Shown here piece after piece: positions 35,801 to 39,589 of a stretch of 64,000 nt of DNA; positions within the stretch are counted from its first letter, which is position 1; the number at the start of each line of letters is the position of its first letter. The notes beneath the pieces were generated by a model, which did not search any database, was not told the origin of the DNA, and was given only the letters and a program-made list of their open reading frames with translations. This stretch comes from Litorilinea aerophila (GTDB lineage Bacteria; Chloroflexota; Anaerolineae; Caldilineales; Caldilineaceae). Made by a program: the position numbers and the translations under genes. The stretch spans positions 1-64,000 of the forward strand of contig NZ_VIGC02000017.1 in assembly GCF_006569185.2 (NCBI RefSeq), read 5' to 3'.

Positions 35801-37605
35801 TGGTAGACCGGCGTGAGATCCAGGCTGACCGTCTCCACCGCACAGAGGTTGGCCGTGGTCAGACGCACGGTGAAGGTGAGTGTCTCGCCGGCCCGAAGGG
35901 TCCCGGCGGGAACACCCCCGGTGTAGATGAGCTGGTTGCCGCTCTGCACCCAGGGTCCGCTCTCCACCGCCAGGGTGGCCCCAGCCACGCTGGCCTGGAG
36001 GCGCAGGTTGCGGGCTGCCCCGCCTGTGTTGGTGACCGTCACCGGAACCACGGCGTCCAGGCTGCCACAGTAGCTGACAGTGGGCAGCTCGCCGATGGTC
36101 ACCGAGACGGCCGGATCCTCCAGGGAGAAGAGAACATCCACCTCATCGGTGACCGGGTTGCCAGAGGTCCCGGTGCCGTCGGCGTTGCCGATGGACCAGG
36201 TGGCGGCCACGGTGTTGGTCAGGTTGGTGCAGGAGGCCACCGTCGCCGTGACCACATACTGGAAATTCTCCCCCACCGCCAGGTCCACAGGCGTGGCCGG
36301 AGGCAGGGTCACATTGGCGTAGCCGCTGCCGATGGTGTCCGTAAGCTGGGCGCCGTACACCACCCCCAGCCCTGTATTTCGCAGGGTGACCGTCCAGGTG
36401 ATGGTGTCCCCGAAGGAGGCGGACTGGAGTTGGGGGGACTTTTGTACTGTCAGGTTCCCCCGCACGGTGGGGACATTTTCGGTGGCCGATTTACAGCTGA
36501 TGGGCGACGGGCTCCCGCTCAACAGTTGGACGGTGAGGAACTGGGCCGAGATGGCGTCGGCGTTGGTGGCCAACCGGAAGGTGAAGGTCATCACCTCGCC
36601 CGGCTCCAGGGCCTGGGCCTGGGCATCCCCCGTCAGGGTGATGGTGGCCGTGGCGTCCGGTGCGCCCGTGCCCGTATCGATATAAGAGAGGGTGCCGCTG
36701 TAGCTGCTGGTGGCGGTGGCCGAACCGCCCAGGTAGTAAAATCCCTGGTTGGGGTTGATGAGCAGACTCACTTCGGTGGTGCTGATGGCGCTCTGGTTGC
36801 GCACGGTCACCGTGTAGACATCGCCGGCTGTATTGCCCCGGCTCACCGCATAGGGCGGCAGGGTGAGGGTCATGTCCAGCTGGGAGGCAGGCGCACAGAC
36901 ACCTGCCGCCGGCTGCAGAGTGGGAGCCGGAGCCCCCGTCGCCTGGAGCCCGGCCGAGCGGGTGGCCCGGGGCTCGGCGCTCAGGGCCATGAACCAGGCA
37001 GGCGCCAGGGCCACAGCGTCCTCCTCCCCGCCGGACCGGGGCGCAGCCGGGGCAGGCGCAGCCGCCGTGTCAATCCCCTGCCAGGTCTCAGCGACTGGCG
37101 ATCCTGCCAGGTCGGGCAGGGCGGGTGAGGCGGCCAGGGGTTCGCCCGTCCACAGGCGCCAACCTGGACCGATCTCTTCCACGGCCGCATCTACAGCCGG
37201 ACTGGCCGCGGAGCCTGCATACCAGGAAGGCAAGAGGCTGCCCAGGTCTCCTGGCTGGGCCAACGGCTGGGCCACAGCCGGCACCGGCAGCTCCCGGGCG
37301 GGCAGAACAGGCAGCGCGTCCGGCAGGGCCAGGGGGGCAGCACCCAGGTCGCCGGACGCGGGAGCAACGGGACGGGCAAAGGGGACCGGTGGGTTGACCC
37401 CTTCGTCTGCCAGCGGGGCGACAGGCAGGGGCGCGACCGGCTGGCTCCTCCGGCTGCTGGGGAAGCTCAGCGGCGCGGTCAGATCCGGGAGGAGCAACGG
37501 GGTCAGATTCGTCAACACCATGGACAGGATCACCAACAGGTGCAACCAGCGACGAAGCTGATCGCGATCCAGGCCGGTCAGGACGCGGGCGTCGGCGTAG
37601 TACAT
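17815..37605 (-). CDS. Giant secreted DUF11-repeat surface protein (6,596 residues)
   Basis: The N-terminus is basic then hydrophobic (LRRWLHLLVILSMVLTNLTP), a signal or anchor peptide, followed by a Pro/Ala-rich segment to about residue 270. The rest is built of beta-sandwich repeats of DUF11/CARDB-like type. From about 270 to 2,345 they are diverged. From about 2,345 to 6,470 I count 33 regular units of ~125 residues. Each reads roughly ADL-x-V-x-K, then TYT-VTN-GPS, then VTDTLPAG, usually a Cys pair, then NTA-V-DPDP-NN. The last ~110 residues are a fibronectin-like domain (LTWSTGLEVNTRGFHIWRS) ending YRIYLPHVERR. AGGGG precedes ATG 37605. It probably forms a very long fibre or adhesin outside the cell. 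It is 39 bases downstream of a thioredoxin-like gene on the same strand. Confidence 0.93.
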   Translation of the reverse strand: MYYADARVLTGLDRDQLRRWLHLLVILSMVLTNLTPLLLPDLTAPLSFPSSRRSQPVAPLPVAPLADEGVNPPVPFARPVAPASGDLGAAPLALPDALPVLPARELPVPAVAQPLAQPGDLGSLLPSWYAGSAASPAVDAAVEEIGPGWRLWTGEPLAASPALPDLAGSPVAETWQGIDTAAAPAPAAPRSGGEEDAVALAPAWFMALSAEPRATRSAGLQATGAPAPTLQPAAGVCAPASQLDMTLTLPPYAVSRGNTAGDVYTVTVRNQSAISTTEVSLLINPNQGFYYLGGSATATSSYSGTLSYIDTGTGAPDATATITLTGDAQAQALEPGEVMTFTFRLATNADAISAQFLTVQLLSGSPSPISCKSATENVPTVRGNLTVQKSPQLQSASFGDTITWTVTLRNTGLGVVYGAQLTDTIGSGYANVTLPPATPVDLAVGENFQYVVTATVASCTNLTNTVAATWSIGNADGTGTSGNPVTDEVDVLFSLEDPAVSVTIGELPTVSYCGSLDAVVPVTVTNTGGAARNLRLQASVAGATLAVESGPWVQSGNQLIYTGGVPAGTLRAGETLTFTVRLTTANLCAVETVSLDLTPVYQDACQLLEKSGTPGSTSQSLAQDSPTLNVTKSGPQVVDSGDTFTYTVTVAGDNQENLSGPIFVTDVVPGELILNSVLTTSGSVTQSGDTVYWTLTPAGTGPYSEQLFLNVTVPDSGVFSCGAGGSVLNTVAASSPTCPECNLSDSDSLLTYVQDPFSPNNTFTKSAAPIELCSPDINQLISVNMSITTGITWTGAIYTDTLGAGTFNAPFYVVPGTTSVLVDGVDRTGDVTITLGPPLVIDFSNIGTFSTSAEIDITYQVTAAAGSIVNDEPSQTAFLFSQFRMDSPLPACNDDYIGYVGTFVTLQRGDLTVSVSPEALNACRENTVTLTVDGGSPDTLTDHVVVTFTASAGDVMTPTNFTLGGAFVGYTPTVTQAGNVVTFTFPPTLDLDGPGNISFPLFRSCGITDPLTADLGYQDRCDIQRDSQDVGGTLLNQSNVTLFATPNRFTVNEREVAWRFYVNNSGNIPATQIVVTNTLPAGHDFVTFTVSSASAPQAVIDSVQYEVGSLPDGRAIITFTIPADPGLPAGTRLQFDVEAAIQTCLLPDVVEIRLSRSCGQVDGACFPNYDTATVELLPPISSLLSSNDQTANLPLCEQGEVELVVKNTSAQATEFNWVITDVITNAIFVTGSAYATVTDESGAVVAGLANVPFTPTVLSNVVGLDTVYTLTWDVATYPTNTQAYQILAERAAGEQVLIRFRVQTDCRGTLVSVRSFGTARDVCDLPLTFSEQSQSLITDAPELVVRKQVRNATENSGFDDTAFAGVGDTLVWEVEVQNVGPQRVLNLFVDDFLPSQFTVTETTPLTSSQDISPTVLHWELQGGDALGAAGTPTDTITFLITGTVAAQACTADNTNLVQASYSCGGDLCLTVPVSATAAIDTKPVFTVSPQNATLNQCGPGPIEIRFSNDGARAQNVVLTYTLPAGLAYAGLASGNTPTPTVEPAIGATGVLTWLYSAIDQLSDNVLRFNVSSVTGTCATPGTSGGHLADIRYEDTCGNPYDDVAAVANTLTIQRPAFAGDLAGGAFQTPITRVVQAGQSYQWTIGVRNSGTGTAYNVLITETLDSGYTGISAGVSTGSGGGENITPVVAGNVITWFIPALAAGGTFQAVFTATVVAAPTDLGLSLDIHSECDNGGCLQDAATFHTYASALAIFDKENDRAQATIGEELTSTITATLFGNYVYTNVVVTDILPTGLGYVAAALTVRQDVDGDSGGPTVTVHSPDVAPAPGNSGTIQWNLGNLQGQIQITAVITSFVQNIGTNVDGQVRTNQAYLTYLDDGQPYQFTDSDTVTVIEPELNIAKGHSAGGNAVRAGDLITYTVTVSHTSASSTTAYDVEIVDQIPDKFTLVPNSLQVSPPPASTFTTGQRISVTYASIAPISPTIVITYVVSIDGDAEPSSLLTNTAVVSYTSLPGPNPNERDGSGGINDYRDDTQATARTADVTIAKVLWDDRDYTIGEAITYTIYITVPTGLTQLNPAITDTIPAGLRYISPTSFLSLTTSPSFSLPGYTISQVPAGGGDGSGGSTVTLAFDGDIVNPTGAPATILWTMRLVVADVAASNHGDEKPNTATVAYRNADDSPQVTTTVPVTVTLVEPQLVVEKSVVPGNAQPGDVAAYEILLYHHTTSTVPAYNVALTDVIPAGLNYISNSWQQYAGPPASLVDDDNLPQLLARWTVIPTTVTALNPIRLRYNVVVPPETQPGALFTNIVSTTWTSLPDDPYGDTRDSSGGVDDYITSDSAQLTVSEVGINKTGPLTVTAGSVITYVLSVANSGPFTAVQTIVTDTMPFQVDTTGATYQIGGGGGTGSCTITPVPDGDLVQCVIGNIPAGVSATILVTATVDPDTPHGADLTNRAEFTIQSSDGSQTNNTATFETEVYAEADLALNKTGPITATAGQLITYTLVLTNNGPSTSRDVDVKDFLPAGLTFVEGSASQGGCVAGICQLNDLSPGQVVTMVITASVGADVRGLITNTAQSFSDTADPDPSNDVAQWPTTVSGLTALQVDKVDLTDPVYAGDTYFYEIVVTNTGPSLAENVVVTDTLPGEVSYEGASPECSVSGSVVTCVAGDLAVGESRDYLIHVRVNSGVVSGTVGTNSVWVTTTTPIDVGQSRLNDTETTTYLQPVGEPTDLALTKVADPAVVWAGSGLVTYTLVVTNLGPAPASAVQVVDAYPRDFQLVSAVTSKDTSEALCASGGVCDLGEMSINEQATITLVFAIPAGVSPGVYTNTAHVSSPAPELNQANNTDEAPVTVVAQANLALSKWAVPDPAVPGEELTYYIVVTNTGPADAHNVTVSDTLPAGFQLSLVLASQGGCNGLPCNLGTLPAGGSATLQIMGTVASDVSGSGALANTAQVTSTTPGSSGSAVVNPALVTEADLGVVKSGTATAAPGDTVTYTVQLHNSGPADAQGVVVTDTLPAGLTLVAVTPGGICTGSGSTIVCSFGTLAAGATETVLVTATVASDVAPGSSLENQVTVGSSTPDPNPLNDSDSADTSIIAQADLTITKEQLAPAGAVVAGELVTYVIVITNTGPGLARSVDVKDELPVGMSLVDIQASGGGICGGTVCQFGTLMAGESRVITVTARVGSDVLAAGLVNVAGVFTPDDPDDPVANSAAVTTTVTQQADITVNKVALYEPVAPGGGQLYELVVTNLGPSDAQNVVVTDTLPAGVSWSGGSSGCSLVGSEAVCTVGTLAAGASRSFLIAVTVSQAAEAGSILTNTVTAQSSTPDPSPANTATVTSTVQGVGTQADLAITKLTGQGSVTAGETITYTLVVTNLGPSAATNVEVLELVPAGTQVLSLVAHNPDASNEFCSLGGACHLGTLFSGTTALVTATLAVDASYQGATLTNSAHVSADQQDPDTSNNLTDVSTPVSRAADLSVAKRDLPDPVRIGETLLYQIVVSNTGPSTAYGVVITDTLDANLDYVGASPGCSESGGVVTCLLGTLLPGAVRTVLVEGRVDASLTTTTTLNNSVAVGSSTPDPNGANNSASEQTVAAGSDLAATDLAIAKAATPSTVVAGERVTFTLTITNLGPAAASNVQVVDALPLEGVVLEAISASQGTCNAGVTCLLGDLAVNGTATVVLVARVRGDQTTPLLNVARVASSNPDSNPDNNQASAGVTVTVDDDLRVLKLGPATVTPNQGIAYQIVVSNTGPSHATGVVVSDPLPAGIINAYASSSQGSCSVSSGTVTCVVGTLAPGASALILVNGTVAAAATGDLVNVATATSQADPVGVSSTATTTVQTVADLALDVTSTPTVYAGETVLVTYTVTNNGPSVAEGAVVTATFPPEVSAPAGWTPVGGGIYTRSLGNVPAGAQVVITALVTTVTTVEPGTSIQFDGQVGSFTGDSNLANNQDNADTTVLALADLAVSKTGPVTATAGSLLTFTLVVTNLGPSQAQGVEIQDALPTGLVYQSATVTRTGSGLSSCVAGICQVGAVAVGEQVTVTLVARADADLAPGTVLTNGVTVFSDSTDPVADNNVASHPVIVATQVDLRVTKVALNSPVNAGEVLFYEIEVVNQGPSLARDVALTDTLPVSVTFAGASEGCSVSGSLVTCAVGDLNPGASATYLLQVRVDEEAADGLELLNQVLVAASGGITATDSVTATVRQPAGGAVDLAVAKSGPATALAGNVLAYTILITNHGPAVASSVQLVDALPNGVTVMSVSTSQGTCNAGITCDLGDLAAGGTITLGVSVLVAGDVTGNLVNTAQVSSNNTDVNPDNNTSSTTTTVTAQASLYLDKSVTPPVADPGGLVFYHIVVTNTGPSTARNVVVTDVLPAELQNPSVSSSVGGCSGFPCSLGDLAAGGSATIQVVGTLASWATGLVTNTASVTTTTPLANPGDDQVDSAVVAVSALADLVLTKADWPDPATAGETLLYTLTVTNRGPTPAEQVVVTDSLPFGTSFRSASNACSETAPGSGVVVCVATTDPLPVNATQVFTILVDVAADAPLALSLVNQAEVDSSTPDPDPDNNVAEADTEVLAVAALSVTKASAPNPVIAGELLTYTIVITNHGPSSATDVRVIDTIPDRTSLVSVTASNGGVCDSGIICLLGTLAVNEVVTVTIVVDVDADLRAGYVFTNTASVLSEQLDPPVPIQASTATTVAEVVDLKVTKQDFPDPATIGGTIRYQLLVENAGPSDAFDVVITDTLDSNTTFVQATLGFNCTSSGSVVTCTIPSLPAGSSQLIEIIASVNSGLPDNLVVTNTVTVTSGSIELNTLDNQDVATTTVRSGTDLSVSKSGPEQVIAGTTLTYTVVVNNLGPSEALNVTLTDTLPSAIVTGSLAVTVSNGASCTLVTGSGSPRLVCPLGNVAVGITNSVRITVVGMVAAGTTIGTQLVNQATAQSSGTLDPNPNNNSAVVETMVVGNSDLAIAKTGPMTATAGLDLVTYTLVITNLGPSLAQGVFVEDILPSGLTYVSADSTSSIQPGKGTCSQGVGCSIGNVGVYSLTGEIITVTIVASVDADVEDGAILTNTATVDGLVADPNLQNNQASVTTTIQSLANLELDKATLNPTVAGGETIFYRLTVTNTGPSVAKNLVITDTLPPSVTYQAAGVDCLHDGSAQGGLITCMAGDLGVNQRYEILVTVLAPNDVISGTVLTNTATADADNALPVSDLVTNTVQQTFAPPADLAVHKVGDAVVTAGGQVTYTILVTNNGPAIATDVDLKDTLPEGVTLAGSNAASSTQGLCLPDLYGVLCQFGTVEVGAVITVTVVAQVDASLAAGTIITNLAEIFADNPDPNPANSQDLFTSTVTTLADLSIVKVAESGHADGAAVPGETLTYRLYVYNTGPSDAAQVVVNDLLPMGFSTTSVSSSVGGCTALPCNLGTLPAAPNGLPGGIPDAVITIVGQLAPTLTGTLTNMASVASATSDPDQANNSAVLATPLAPRADLSLVIGSTPTVNAGEQATVTLTVVNHGPSDAAGVVVTVTLPPGTAFNTATLPAGWTATDLGGGLFRLTTPDPLPPGASREMTLRVDVDPDVVPGTSVEFTGEVGSSTPDGSPDNNQGDADTSVVALADLQLTKHGPATVFAGDLITYTVVVTNLGPSTARLVDVKDSLPEGVTFVRGTIQRSGSGVSACAQDICQTGDMALGEVATVTLVGRVPSGLAAGTVLSNTATVFTATPDPELDNNQDSLLTTVETLARLRIDKRDLNDPVSPESSLVYAIDVVNDGPSDAHDVTVVDVLPTGASYMSDTDSCVENPAGVLTCQLGTLPAGASRSFLLVVFVAPDVPTGTVLRNDVSLSSSTPLTDSVLSDFAETTVQQFFGPPADLALEKRANSGAALASGLVTYTLVVTNYGPANATDVKIIDALPGGLTVVQVTSSQGLCDQGVVCLLGTLPYNGSPSTATVTIVARLASNIPDGTELLNSALVQANQPDPDEDNNLDDVPVEVGAVADLAVVKLGEPASGGDAAVAGQTIIYHIQVSNLGPADALGVVVTDTLPAGVTAVEHPGCDLVAEGILRCSLGGLAAGASQSLRVVVSLPPDAAGELVNHVQVGSDTRDPVLDNNQAEARHPVATQADVSVLKSASTDLVVAGESMTYTLLVQNAGPSVAENVVVTDALPAGLIFLGATPNPDGGPAPLRWDLGNLGVGESRTLQIQVVVDSPLPKGILIRNTAYVSSDTADPNLANNRSEAQTQAFGVADIEVDKQASHSPVEAGDTVTYTIRVHNRGPSIAEGVDVKEVLPPQLTLLQLQASQGVCVDHICQLGTLAVSNTVIITAVTQVAPDLPPGTPVDNDAVVFAETPDPEETNNTGERAVVVGPVVSLAITKTGEITHVYPGQRITFTIGVYNAGPSPAISVVVTDFLPAGLNYVSATVPCTVTETGVRCQLGDIPVGQEQRFTLIATVDGNALPGVVQNVARVVTDLPAYDPIPDDNEDVVDVIIDNRPDAIELQRFVPVVENGYLVLTWSTGLEVNTRGFHIWRSVDGERAHASRITPNLIQARGNNSTYRFEDTTAERNVRYFYWLQEVTRDGATIEYGPIEGMLAPWDGYRIYLPHVERR

Positions 37606-37644
37606 GTTATCACCCCTGATAAGTCCAAACTGCTATCTTGGCGG

Positions 37645-39072
37645 TCACTCGGTCGGCAAGAGGGGCTGCAGGTAACGCTCCAGCAGCTCTGGGCTCAAGA
37701 CGCCGATGTGGCGGGCCACGATGCGGCCCTGGGTATCCAAAAAGTAGGTGGTGGGAAAGCCACGCACGCCATAGGCGTGCGCTACCTGCTGCTGACGGTC
37801 CAGGAGGACCGGGTAGGGCATGTTCGCTTCTTCCACATAACGGGCAACCAGGGCCGGGTCCTCGCCCACATTGATGCCCACGAACTGAATGCCCGCGGCC
37901 GCGTAGCGCCCATAAGCCTCCACCAGGACAGGCGTCTGCCGGCGGCAGTAAGGGCACCAGGTGGTCCAAAAGCTGAGCAGGAGCGGTTGGCCGCTGAAAT
38001 TGTCGTCCAGGGAGAGAAGCGTGTCCGCCTCGGCTCCCAGGAGGGGCAGGCTGAAGGAAGGCGCGTACTGGCCCACAGCCGTGCCCCGGGGCTCCTTGAC
38101 CAGCGCTTCCCCGGCGGATTCGGCCGGCGCATCCGAAGAAGGTGAAGGCGCATCGGCCAGCGTGTTCACGTCTGTCGCCGCTTCGGGTGTGGCAGGTGTA
38201 GCCGCCGTGGCTTGATCCACGGGCACGTCGTCGGCAGTGGCCTCCGCCGGGTCCATTTCGTCGCCGGGGGCGGAGGTCGGCGCCAGGTCCATCTGCCCAT
38301 TCAGCAGGGCCGTGGCAATGGGTCCATAACTCACCCGGGCCTGCTGGCGGAGGTTGGCCAGGTAGTCGCCCACAGGAATGCCCAGAGCCGCGGCCTGTTC
38401 CCGAGCAAAGGCATCGGTCAAGAGCAGCCGCTGGAAGTAGGCCAGGAAGGCATCCCACGTCACCCCGACATCCGCCAGGGCGTCGGACAGGGCTTGATGC
38501 TCCAGGCCCCGCTGGGCCAGCAGGGACGTCAGTCGGGCTTCCGCATCGTCCGCAGGCAGTCGAAAACCAACCGCGGCAGCCGCCTGGGCCACCAGTTCCC
38601 CGTGGATGAGGCGGTCAAGCCAGCGGCTCTGCACCGTCTCCGCCGGCGTGCCCAACAGGGCCGCCATCACCCCATCCACCTGCACCATGACCTGGAGCTG
38701 ATCCCGGCGCAACACTTGACCGTTGACCACAGCCACCACGTCTTCGCCCAGGGCATCATCGACAACCGGGGCATCGGGCGAAGGGGCTGCCGACGCCTCC
38801 ACGGGTCGCGCCCCATCGGAGGGAGCGGCCGGGATGCCCGCGGGCGCAGCCGACGTCGACGGGGCCGCTGGAAGCGGGGTGGACGGCAGTGCGGCCACAC
38901 CCTCTACCCCAGCGGAAGGGGACAAATTAGACGTGGGCGCAGATACCGGCTGATTTTGGGGCAAGAACAGGAGGAAAAACACCAAAAGAAGAAGCAGGGC
39001 AACAGCAACACCCAGGAGCAAGAGCACCTGGGTCCACCTGCTGGCGAGGGATGAGGCAAGCGATGATTTCAT
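37645..39072 (-). CDS. Membrane-anchored SurA-like chaperone / TlpA-type thioredoxin fusion
   Basis: This 475-residue protein has one N-terminal membrane helix (about 15-36) and a low-complexity Ser/Pro/Ala stalk to about 105. A SurA-N-like helical region follows at about 108-225 (VVAVVNGQVLRRDQLQ...), then a second Pro/Ala/Asp-rich linker. The TlpA/ResA-type thioredoxin domain occupies about 330-475, with active site Trp-Cys373-Pro-Tyr-Cys376 and the cis-Pro loop GFPTTYF. It should act outside the membrane on thiols and disulfides. No parvulin catalytic domain is visible. It directly precedes the cysteine-rich giant protein in the same operon, which suggests a dedicated folding role. Confidence 0.88.
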   Translation of the reverse strand: MKSSLASSLASRWTQVLLLLGVAVALLLLLVFFLLFLPQNQPVSAPTSNLSPSAGVEGVAALPSTPLPAAPSTSAAPAGIPAAPSDGARPVEASAAPSPDAPVVDDALGEDVVAVVNGQVLRRDQLQVMVQVDGVMAALLGTPAETVQSRWLDRLIHGELVAQAAAAVGFRLPADDAEARLTSLLAQRGLEHQALSDALADVGVTWDAFLAYFQRLLLTDAFAREQAAALGIPVGDYLANLRQQARVSYGPIATALLNGQMDLAPTSAPGDEMDPAEATADDVPVDQATAATPATPEAATDVNTLADAPSPSSDAPAESAGEALVKEPRGTAVGQYAPSFSLPLLGAEADTLLSLDDNFSGQPLLLSFWTTWCPYCRRQTPVLVEAYGRYAAAGIQFVGINVGEDPALVARYVEEANMPYPVLLDRQQQVAHAYGVRGFPTTYFLDTQGRIVARHIGVLSPELLERYLQPLLPTE

Positions 39073-39349
39073 TGAGAGAGCAGTGTCAGGACTGTAAGAT
39101 TTGTTGGAGACGATCCCGGCTTACCGGCCTTCTAGCGCACTTTTGACAGCAAGAGACCTATCTCCCAGACAATTTTAGACAGGAAATCCGACAAATTCCT
39201 CATATTTCTTTCATTTTACGGGTTAAGGGCTTTCCCTGCATGCGACAAATGTAGGATTTTACGTTATTCATACGACTTCATATTTACGGCAAGGGTCCTG
39301 GATGTGCCCAGCAAAAACCCGGCAAACAGGAACCCAAAATCGCGAAAAG

Positions 39350-39378
39350 TTGTCACTTTGACCGCCCTGTGCTACCAT
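39350..39378 (+). promoter_or_regulatory. Probable promoter of tRNA-Ser
   Basis: TTGTCA at 39350-39355 and TACCAT at 39373-39378 are 17 bases apart, about 45 bases before the tRNA. The rest of 39,073-39,349 is AT-rich for this genome and probably holds the minus-strand promoter for the TlpA fusion; I could not place its boxes with confidence. Confidence 0.5.
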
Positions 39379-39421
39379 GAAAGCTACGTTACAGCAGGTT
39401 GCCTCGCGGGGCAACCCCTGG

Positions 39422-39511
<90 letters not shown>

Positions 39512-39544
39512 CGAAAAAACAGCCGGGACTGACGTCCCGGCTGT
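39512..39544 (-). terminator. Rho-independent terminator of the M28 peptidase gene
   Basis: An 11-bp stem ACAGCCGGGAC/GTCCCGGCTGT (39519-39529/39534-39544) is followed on the minus strand by six T residues (from the A-run at 39514-39519). It ends the minus-strand transcript of the peptidase directly before the convergent tRNA gene, and may also help end the tRNA transcript. Confidence 0.85.
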
Positions 39545-39589
39545 TGCTATTGGTGCCCAATGGGGAAGACGGTCGCAGATGGCCCTATA

